Part shown: positions 55,825 through 64,000 of the stretch, in pieces
How the letters are laid out: each line of letters starts with the position of its first letter
Numbering within the stretch: the first letter of the stretch is position 1
DNA from: Galaxea fascicularis
Taxonomy: Eukaryota; Cnidaria; Anthozoa; Scleractinia; Euphylliidae
Length of the DNA: 64,000 nucleotides
Direction of reading: 5' to 3'
Assembly: GCA_948470475.1 (NCBI GenBank)
Contig: OX419347.1
Coordinates: 15,279,175-15,343,174, forward strand
Program-made: the position numbers and the translations under genes
The notes under the pieces: generated by a model
What the model saw: only the letters and a program-made list of their open reading frames with translations
What the model was told of the DNA's origin: nothing
Database searches by the model: none

Positions 55825-58800
55825 CTGTCAAAAGTTAAACACAAAACGTTGAGTAACCGTTAACATTGCGCCATCGCTGCAAAGCTTAAAGTTTAGCCCG
55901 CTATCATGTTGTATATTCCCGGAACTGCTCTTCGCGTAAAGTACTTCTCATAGTACAAGTTCGAAGAATCTCTTTGCACACCACAACATTTTATCTTTAT
56001 GATCATTTCACCTGTATGAGAGAGAGTGATTTGGTAGTAATATTCTGACCACTACTATCCTTAAGAAGTTAACAACTTCTTACTTCATCAATCAGGTGCA
56101 CACGAAAGTTTGCAGTGCCGATTTACACGGCGGGGTGGAGAGAATGTCGGTGAATTCGCCCACAAGCAGTTACCGCTCAGTGATATTTTGCAACCGTTTT
56201 ATCCTGAATGATTTTTACTTTGCGTCACTCAGACCGTGTGACCTCTCCATCTACTTGTGGACGAGTGAGTGAGTTAGCTTCTCGCTCTGGTTATTTCAGT
56301 AGTGGGGAGAGTGGAGATATAATTTTTTACAAATCTTAATAAATATATTAAGGTGGTCTGTCTCGTATGGGGTTTAACTCTCTCTTACAGATCTTCCTTA
56401 CGGCAAAGCTCCACTTTATTTTTACTTTGTTTTTACACCTAAAGCCACTAAACTGTAATAAATTAAATTAATTAGTAATGACATGGACAATGTGGACGGC
56501 AAACATTGATTTTCCTTTTCAGTCACTGTCACGAGTTTTTTTTTTTTTTCATTTTAAATCTATTTTTCTTGCGCTTCTTTGCACATAGCTTAAGGTTTTC
56601 GTTTCAATGTCCTAGGTAATTTCGTTGTTTAACCCAAGGAGACCATGAGGGAAGACACGTACCCAGCGGGGCCAACAAGCGAGTTGTGAGGCGCTGAAAG
56701 CAAGATTTCTGGTGTGCTCTGGTCTGCTGTGGTGAAAATACTGACCTGATTAAAAACACAAGACTTGATTTCACTGACGCTTTGCTTCAGATCAAAACAA
56801 GGCTGTTGCTGTTGCGGCTGCAGAGTACTCTGGGTACTTTTGGAGATGGAACCGGAAGAGGCGTGGTTACTCTGCGGAAGTGCGCTCTTGCTGTGCTGTA
56901 CTTTCAGGTAGACGATGACTGACAGGAAAGCCACTATTAAGACTGCCATGATAGCGGAAATGACGTAGATTGTTCGACCGACTGGACGGAGAGGCTTCAG
57001 GGACTGTTTGGAAGAACCTAAACAAAGCGAACACACTGTGAACAGACGTTTCTCATGGGGGATAGCAATGTAGTCCAGTATGTCCTCATTGTTTTATATA
57101 GGTAATACACTATTTCGCCAATGGTCAGTTCCAAGTGAATTGTGGGTAGATCCAGTCCTTTGTGGGGCAAACGGTGAAGATTGAAACTTCAAATTACGTC
57201 TTAAAAATGGCCGTTTGCCCCCAAAAAGGACTGCATCTACCCACAGTTCACTTGGAACTGATGATTAACAAATGGGTGTATTAAAGATAACTAACTAACC
57301 GACTGCCAAAGGCTTGTAAGAACACTTGTCTACGGCGCAGTACTCCTCATGGTTCGGTCCCACATAACACCACGGGCTTTCCCGAAGGCCATCTGGATTG
57401 CGGCAGAAGTTATGCCCGGGGGGGTCCAAGTTGGGCCACGGAAGACACGGGCGCCCAGATCTGCTCACGTTCTTTCGTCCAAGGTATGATTTACCAGTGC
57501 CGTTGTAGCAAGAGTGATCTATGAGGAAAAAACGGGAAGTTCGTTTACAGAGAAGATTGGAAGGGTTTCGCAGCCACTGAAAATTCACAAAAATAACGAA
57601 TAAACTTCTGTGATATGAAAACAGTGGGGGAATAACGGTAAGTACGCAAACTACAAAATCGTATACAAAAGACAAGGAGACACCTCGTAAAACGGTAACT
57701 TGATGAACGGAGAAATTCAGCAAGGAGAGATGCTTTTAAGAAAAACCGTTTGAAACTGCTGCATAAATACCATACATGGGTTTTCAAGTTCGGTGAGGTA
57801 AATTTCACACACCTTCAATCTCGCGCGCTGGTGAATGAGGAGGTAAATGTGTAACTCCTGAGGAAAACAAGAGGTAAAAAGAAACCCTTAGAAACTACTG
57901 ACATTAATGGCCCGAAAGTAAACATCACTGATCTACTGGCGGTACACAATAACGCGAATTCCTTGACACCGATGTAAAACTCGGATGCTTTGAGTTTCGA
58001 CTTTCAATTCGCTGCTGCTGGAAGAACTGTGGTCAGTTTTATTTACATTATACACGCCTTTTCAAATAGATTTGTATGAGTATATGGGATAATTTAAACT
58101 TTTATACCACCACTTAAACTGACCTGGAATCCCGAGTGAAGTGCAATATGAATGGTCTTTGTCTTGGCGCGTTGGGAGAGCAGAACAGTTTGGAAGTTTG
58201 TCTCCAAGGCGTGGGTCCATCCTTGCGAACTGAAGCTCGGTTAAGCAAATGTCACCATAGAGAGCGAAACAGTCCTCACGACACAACAGAGGCTTGGGAC
58301 CGAGGGACTTGGCGTCACACGTTGGAAAGATGTGATAACACATGGCGGGTATACCGTACTTAGCACAACTGTCAACGAACAATGAGAGTCTTAGCTGAGG
58401 TGATGACGAAAATATGGCAGTTAAAAAGTACACGTGAATACATGTTACTATATGATTATTTTTAATCTAGTCCGTATCCTCTCTAAGCCGAATTGAGTTG
58501 AAGACATTATCCTCATCCGTCCTCATTCCTTGCGCTCGCGGAATTCAAGTCTCAAAAAAGGCAGAACAGCCGACAGTCTACAAAGGGACGAATTAATTAA
58601 CTGAGTCAACGTGCTTCCATAATTATCACAAAAGAGGGCCTCTATTTTTCACTCAATCATGCGCAAAGTATGGGCTGATGGCGTCAGCAGAAAACTGCGT
58701 AGAATGACGGCAATGCCCGGAAGGCGCCGAATTGGATTTCGGATCATCATCGTCGATTCGTTGTATTCAGCCATTTTGAGAAACAGACTCTTTCGTCAAA

Positions 58801-60014
58801 AGAGCTTCCAGCCTCATTCGGTATGTGCGATTGCTTTATTTGCTATTTTTGTACTCGCTCCATCACAGAGTACGAGCGAAGCAATCAAAACCACCAAAAA
58901 CCTCACTAAATCGTTTTTAGACCGAACAACCACCAAATACAATTCTAGCAAATACACAACTCGAAAACGCGATACAAAATGGAATCCAAGACCTCACGCG
59001 CTTCATTCGCGAGAAATTTTCCTTCATCCCTTTCACTTTCCACAAATCCTGACATTTGTTTACTTAAAATGCATCAATGAGCTGGCTCATAGATTTGGAG
59101 CCTTTGATTTTGTCCAATCAGGATCGTACCTTGCAGACATGTGATCATTTGTCTTTATGACATTCAGTATTATTCCCAATTCCCCATCAACAGTTTGCTG
59201 GTGGCCTAAGTAGTGAACCCAGACGCTCTGATTACCGATGTACTCTGCGCATGCCTGACCGCGGTACGTTTCACACAAGCCAGGTGAGAGGGTCCTGGAA
59301 ACAAGAACAGTTAAAGTCAATCTGCGTAACGCGTGAACAATATTTTTTTAAATATAAACGGAGTTTTCAAATCTGCGAGACAGTTTTGTACATCATCAGC
59401 GAGTTTCCAGACTTCCAATAACAATTTTTGTAATTTATTTCGTTTCTTAATTAATGGGTGCTTTCACAGATATTTTTAGAGAAATCTTCGTGATTTCTTT
59501 CAAATCACGGAAAATACAAAATGAACAGGTCGCTACTGTTAAGAGTTACAAAAGCAGACACGCTACACCATAAGTCTTAAAATGTTTCATAATCCAAGGA
59601 AAGAAAATAAAAAAAAAATAATAAATTAAATAAAGTTGGCAGGTGCAATACATAGAGCAAACTCACTCTATTGGTTCAGTTCCTGTCCATGTGTCAGAAT
59701 CTGAAACGACAAGACATCATGAAATATAACCGAGTGTTCATTTCTTACTTGCAAGCTTATGCCAGGATAAAAACGATGGGATTCAAACAATGTACTGAAT
59801 TCAGTAATGGCCAAAATCCTTGGGACACCTTCAGAAATCTTGACGCTATCGAACAGATCTGTCAGTCACTGCCGCCACCGTCTTCGGAATGTTGATCCGC
59901 TCGAGCATTTGAGCATGCGCATCGTTTGAATGGCTATCAACACTGACTTGAGGGAGGGGTACTAGTCTAATTAACAATTAGACCCGTAGCCCGCAAGGGC
60001 TACGGGTCAATAAC

Positions 60015-60078
<64 letters not shown>

Positions 60079-60097
60079 TAGTATCACCCAACTAGTC

Positions 60098-60148
<51 letters not shown>

Positions 60149-60223
60149 ATTTGGGAATAAAACGAAAAAAAGGGTAACGCTCGATTGCTACTCGAGGACT
60201 ATTACTAATAGTCCTCTAGTAGC

Positions 60224-60261
<38 letters not shown>

Positions 60262-60773
60262 GTTGGGTGATACTAATAAGTAATTTATTAATATACGACC
60301 TCATTACAAGGTGTATGTTGCGCACGCAATTTAGTTAAGTGTCCCAAGATTTGCTCTTTCTATATTTAACTACGTTTCGGTTTCAGTCCTTCACAGCGTT
60401 TTCGCAGAGAAACGAACCTTTTAATACTATACGGTGATCAGCATACAATTTCTCTTTATAATATCACTATAACATTAACCTACTGCTCATGAGAAAACAA
60501 TAAATGGTCACAAATCTTGGTATTTAACTAACTGCTTCCTAATACTACTAGACATAGGAAACACTGTGAAGACAGCATTAGTATTGATTGAGTCCTTGTT
60601 GCCAAAACACTTTTAATCAATATTGATTAAATAATTATCAATAACTAATGCTGTTTATTATTTTAATCACATTATTAATTATTCCGTGTGCTGTATAGTG
60701 TCACATGGATTACATAAATATGAAAACCATAATTTTGTACAACACTAATTACCTTCAGAGAGTGTAGATTGAG
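54955..60773 (-). CDS. ROR-like receptor tyrosine kinase, second paralogue (RTK B), 5' end not found
   Basis: Exons in transcript order: 60773-60753 (21 nt, putative), 59700-59667, 59294-59130 and 58389-58124 (Frizzled domain), 57518-57300 (kringle), 57017-56746 (TM), 55824-54955 (kinase, TAG stop). Phases are consistent through all seven (616 codons if one base is supplied upstream). Domain order matches ROR. The Frizzled domain is split in two exons where RTK A has one, so the genes are old paralogues, not a recent copy. The kinase has HRD but NLG for DFG and GEGGFA for the glycine loop. The Ig domain and signal peptide expected upstream were not found in 60774-64000 and may lie beyond the window. 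The acceptor at 58389 was chosen (ctaag|ACTC) because the nearby CAG puts a stop in frame. Confidence 0.85.
56746..57017 (-). CDS. RTK B transmembrane exon
   Basis: Hydrophobic stretch from IYVISAIMAVLI to VIVYLKV. A Ser/Gln-rich juxtamembrane part follows (QSTLQPQQQQPC). I set the donor at CAG|GTCAGT (56746), which gives phase 0 to the kinase exon; reading on would reach a stop about 38 codons later (56629). Confidence 0.85.
57123..57263. mobile_element. MITE with about 50-bp inverted repeats
   Basis: Left GTCAGTTCCAAGTGAATTGT and GGGGCAAACGG; the right end is their complement with few changes. In the RTK B intron between kringle and TM exons. Confidence 0.85.
57300..57518 (-). CDS. RTK B kringle exon
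   Basis: HSCYNGTGKSY, RPCLPWPN, GHNFCRNPDG, SPWCYVG and EYCAVDKC define one kringle. Phase 1 at both ends, as in RTK A. Confidence 0.93.
58124..59294 (-). CDS. RTK B Frizzled domain (two exons)
   Basis: Exons 59294-59130 (GLCETYRGQACAEYIGNQ) and 58389-58124 (DSCAKYGIPAMCYHIFPTC, LLCREDCFALYGDICL, KLPNCSALP) carry the Frizzled cysteine pattern. They join in phase 2. Linker exons 59700-59667 and 60773-60753 lead in with a Thr/Ser/Glu-rich hinge. Confidence 0.85.
59976..60078. mobile_element. Fold-back repeat, CAATTAGACCC ends
   Basis: CAATTAGACCCGTAGCCCGC at the left, GGGTCTAATTG at the right, with an inner hairpin GTAGCCC/GGGCTAC. Directly abuts the next MITE. Confidence 0.75.
60079..60275. 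mobile_element. MITE with TAGTATCACCCAACTAGT ends
   Basis: Both ends read TAGTATCACCCAACTAGT inward. An inner hairpin at about 60195-60225 (GAGGACTATTACTAATAGTC) is present. Non-coding, in an RTK B intron. Confidence 0.85.
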
Positions 60774-61034
60774 CTGTGGAAAAAAAACGCCAACACTTAG
60801 ATAAAATGAACTGATTCTACAAGCACATCAAGGGAATTAAAGGCTGAATATGAGCAACGAGTATACTAAAACAGTAGACAGCGTTTTCCCCGCTCTGATT
60901 TGCTACTCAAACTCGGAAAATCGCGTGCTGTTCACCTGAGCAACTCCCGCGAAAATCGTAACCGTTGAAAAGAATAAATGAGTTCAAAATCATCATTTTT
61001 TACGTCTATTATCTCACTGTTTTAGCATATCAAA

Positions 61035-61156
61035 TGAAGAATGATCGTCGCAGTTATGATCGCAATTTTTACAATTGCGTAAAGAAGCCTGAAAAAAGGA
61101 TTCAGGAATTCAACGGGGCTTGAACCCGTGACCTCGCGATTCTGGTGTGATGCTCT

Positions 61157-61176
<20 letters not shown>
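61035..61176 (-). mobile_element. tRNA-derived SINE, well-preserved head
   Basis: On the minus strand TAGCTCAGTTGGTAGAGC is a full A box and GGTCACGGGTTCAAGCC a B box; the acceptor arm GGCTTCA pairs only partly with its 3' partner. The 3' body (CAGGCTTCTTTACGCAATTG) is shared with 184-340. The body and second copy favour a SINE over a tRNA gene. Confidence 0.8.
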
Positions 61177-61191
<15 letters not shown>

Positions 61192-61627
61192 AGGTCAATT
61201 TTGGGTTCATATGTTCCCGTGAAAGATATGTAAGTGCATATGTTTTAGTATATGCGACACAATTATTCTTTTCAGTGGTGACCAGTGATGGATAAGCAAC
61301 TCGGTAACTACGCACCACTAGCTACCTCCACTTCTTTCCATACTTGCCTTGCTTTGCCGACAGGCGGGTTAACCAATAATTCATTTCACAGTTGTGTGCA
61401 CAGTGACCCCACTTTTGAATAAAAGGGACGTGTGAGTTGACTTTGTTGCGATACAAACCTCAGAGCTTTCCATATGTAAAAGTGAATTAACTTGCGATCA
61501 AGCTGAATTTTAGCATTTACTCATGTTTTCTTATGCCTATCCGCCGACTTGTTTCCCCCCTCCCCCTCCCCATCAAGAAAAACGTTTGATCGCAGGTTAA
61601 AAGTGAACTACCAAGCAAAGCAATACC

Positions 61628-63098
61628 TAGCCTGCAAACAGGCTCTCCATTTGGGTATTCCGAGAGATTGTCGTGTCGACTTGCTCTTAAATGGCACGCG
61701 GTCAAAGATCGGGGATTGGGGCGGGCAAGAGAAGGGAGAGCCTGCAATGGTCTTTGTAAGATTTGAGTTCTGCCCCCTTTTCCGCTTGACTGATCTGTCA
61801 AATTATCAAAGTGAAATGAACCAATGAGAACGAATCGGAAATGACCTTTTGGGTCAAGGCGGCTGTCAAAAAACTTTTCTGCGACACGTCTCCTTGTTTA
61901 CGCTTAAGTTGTTCTGTTATGAACTCGAATCCAGAAACTCCAACGAAACATATCGACGCAAAACTGAAAGGAAACCAGAAAGCGTCAAATCGGTTGACGA
62001 ATTTTGCAGAATTTGCAAGTGTTCGTTGAGGACAAAATAAGGCTCTCTGTGGTCTTTTGTAAACGTTTTCAAACCTTGTACCAGAGAGGGATTTTAAAAT
62101 GTAGTTTTTGAATATTCCTTGGCAAGGAAAACAATCAACCTTCTCAGAGTGGAGCACAATTATCCGATTCAAATCTCCTGGCGCATGTCAATATCGACGA
62201 CCTTCCGGACAACACCGCAAGCGTGAAAATCTTAGTTTTGTCTTCGAATGGGGATGTGATGATTAGAACACCTGAAGATAAAGCTACAATTTGCCTAATA
62301 AAGAATCGGGCGCTTAAGAGGGGGAAAGCAGCCGCAAATGCTTTTATTGTACACAAAGCTATGCGCGCTTATCGCACTGGTTAAGACTGTAAACAAAGAG
62401 TTTGACTCTACATGTATTTTGAAATGTAGAGACGTTGACGAGCTGGCAGCGGTCTCGAACAAACTGGTTGTGAAGAAAAATGAAGTGTATTTGCCGCTAT
62501 GGAACGCCTACATTCGTGGGTCGAGGGCACACCGCTTCGGCCAAGGCAAGTAAAAAATCAGGCAACTGAGGGAGGTTTCCAAACACGTCTGAGCTTTCGA
62601 GTTCCACTGCTTTCAATCCTCAGAGAATTCGCATCTTCTTCCATCTGATCTGCAGTGGTGTTCTCGAGGAGTCCAGCGATTTCACCGCAGCGAAAACTTG
62701 AAACACAAAGCTTTTTCCAATGCTTGTAGTCAACACGGTTAGTACATCCTTTTCATTAAGGAGACTCTTAATTGCCAGGTATTGCTCTTTCTTCAGATCA
62801 ATTCGCTTTGAAGCTCTTAAATTCAAAGACGAGATAGCTTCATTGAGCTGAGATTCCATATTATCCGCGTTCACGGTTGCCATGACTGAAATACCTCTGC
62901 TCACTTATTTGACATGTGTTAAGTCGAACTGGCCAATCAGCAATTTACGTTCGGAATCTGAACGTAAATACTCAAATCATACAAGGACCATTGCAGGCTC
63001 TCCTCTCTCTCACCCGCCCCAATCCCCGAGCTTTTGACCGCGCGCCATCAGAAAGCAAATCTCGGAATAACCCATATGGAGAGCCTGTTTGCAGGCTA
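61628..63098. mobile_element. Decayed 1471-bp DNA transposon with 9-bp target duplication
   Basis: Both ends read TAGCCTGCAAACAGGCTCTC inward and are flanked by AGCAATACC at 61619-61627 and 63099-63107. The inverted repeats continue for over 100 bp, through GGGGATTGGGGCGGG and GGAGAGCCTGCAATGGTC. Inside are broken frames in both directions: a helicase-like N-terminus on the minus strand (62620-62881), and on the plus strand a CRICKC-containing stretch near 62000. The 9-bp duplication fits Mutator-like insertion; the family is not certain. Confidence 0.82.
62620..62881 (-). pseudogene. RecQ-like helicase N-terminal fragment in the transposon
   Basis: From ATG at 62879-62881 the frame gives LKKEQYLAIKSLLNEKDVL, then TTSIGKSFVFQ. 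The Q-motif-like and Walker A regions resemble RecQ-like helicases, whose motif normally reads TGxGKS; here SIGKS has lost the first Gly. The frame stops after 87 residues. An upstream in-frame ATG at 62902-62904 is also possible. Confidence 0.6.
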
Positions 63099-63491
63099 AG
63101 CAATACCATGACTTACTCATGAAAAGAAGTGACATTTATATCAACACAACGTCAACTCCAGCCTCGCATTCACGTAAAGGCCAGGTTAATAAGCACACAC
63201 AGTATGAATTTTCTTAGTTTGCATTGTTACTTGTATTTATGCTACTCTCGACAAATGGAGCCGAAACTGTGGCATTTTTACAGTCTTAGAGCTCAAATAT
63301 TTCGTCAAAAGAAGCACAGAGAGATTCGGAAAACAACCATGAAGTGACCAGGAAAATGAGGAAAGTGAACGGAAGATGGTTTACTTTAGAGAGAGGAAGC
63401 ACAGCGAGGTAAGGCAAGTTACTAAAAGCAGCTGTTTGACAAACAACTAAACTAATGGTTCTGAAGGAAAAAGTCGCGTTTTGCTTCTTCT

Positions 63492-63700
63492 CAACCCTTT
63501 AACTCTCAGAAGTGATTGACATGTAACTTCTCCTAATAACATCAATACATTGTTCAGCAGGCAGGTGATGAGAATAGACAAACTTGTCAGCCAGAGGGTG
63601 TTATCTTGATATAACCCTAAATTCTCTTAACTAATTCACAAGGAACTGTATAGCAACCAGAGGGGAGAATTAATAATCAGACCTTAGGAGTTGAAGGCTA
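63492..63700. mobile_element. Full-length TTAACCCTTT-family MITE
   Basis: Starts CAACCCTTTAACTCTCAGAA, contains GTTATCTTGATATAAC and ends AATCAGACCTTAGGAGTTGA. Ends are weak inverted repeats. This is the best copy of the family in the window. Confidence 0.65.
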
Positions 63701-64000
63701 AATTGTTACTGTTTACCACTACATAACTTAGGTCAGTTTTAAACGCCGCGTTTCACATGTGTCGAAGTGAAATTAGTTCCCGAATACTATGTGAAGTTTG
63801 ACATTTAAGGTGATTCCTCAGTATTGCATTGCGCATCCCTACTGCGCACGATTTCGCGTCATTAGCACGCACAAATTAGCGCGTGCACGTACTGACAACG
63901 AAAGAATTTCCATCAAGCTTAACTCGATAGCGAAATAAATGTTCGTTTTCTTTTAAACGAGCATGGTGACCTATATTTTTTATTGCATAATAATAGTGTA

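Larger units (their letters stand above)
60774..64000. other. Right end: repeats, no confident gene
   Basis: Contains a SINE, a 1.47-kb transposon relic and a TTAACCCTTT MITE. RTK B may extend through it on the minus strand, but I recognise no Ig or signal-peptide exon. Short open frames at 63129-63347 and elsewhere have no domain signal. Confidence 0.5.

Noticed and set aside
58659..59144. 161-residue open frame, plus strand
   Set aside because: It overlaps the RTK B Frizzled exon in antisense, has no recognisable domain, and its composition is like the intron.
61100..61176. Possible tRNA gene, minus strand
   Set aside because: A and B boxes are good, but the acceptor stem pairs imperfectly, the anticodon arm does not fold well, and the 3' body matches a SINE copy at 184-340.
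1..64000. CRISPR arrays, operons or bacterial features
   Set aside because: Split genes, SINEs and metazoan domain sets show this is animal DNA; the tandem repeats lack spacer structure.

Overview
This window is nuclear DNA of an animal, most likely an anthozoan cnidarian and probably a stony coral. I infer this from split genes with GT-AG introns, metazoan-only domain combinations (GAK with kinase, PTEN-like/C2 and J domains; ROR-type receptor kinases with Ig, Frizzled and kringle domains), AT-rich introns, and very many short inverted-repeat transposons and tRNA-derived SINEs of kinds I associate with coral genomes. I have no database result for the organism.

Layout. (1) 988-4801, minus: a multi-exon gene ending in a GNAT acetyltransferase domain, starting 257 bp from and divergent to the next gene. 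(2) 5059-27359, plus: a complete 25-exon GAK/auxilin gene. I could join every exon in frame, 4290 nt in total, giving 1429 residues. (3) 27360-31792: a spacer with a 105-bp tandem repeat, nested MITEs and a tRNA-like SINE. (4) 31793-45882, minus: a ROR/MuSK-like receptor tyrosine kinase gene (RTK A) whose Ig-Frizzled ectodomain cassette is duplicated in tandem, in frame, and whose kinase has altered catalytic motifs. (5) 45883-50990: a MITE-rich spacer. (6) 51424-52308, plus: an intronless rhodopsin-class GPCR, preceded by a broken copy of its own 5' end. (7) 54955-60773 and probably beyond, minus: a second ROR-like receptor gene (RTK B) with a different lesion in its kinase. (8) 60774-64000: SINE, MITEs and a decayed 1.47-kb transposon with a 9-bp target duplication and a helicase fragment.

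How the genes relate. GAK acts in clathrin uncoating and vesicle traffic. The GNAT gene shares its presumed promoter region but no evident function. The two receptors are paralogues in the same orientation. From family knowledge, Frizzled-type domains suggest Wnt-type ligands. In RTK A, HRD reads HGD and DFG reads DVA; in RTK B, DFG reads NLG. Both therefore look like pseudokinases or weak kinases that arose by separate routes. The strongest candidate for something not yet described is RTK A: a possible Ig-Fz-Ig-Fz-kringle-TM-kinase receptor, or one with alternative ectodomain cassettes, with traces of a third decayed unit upstream.
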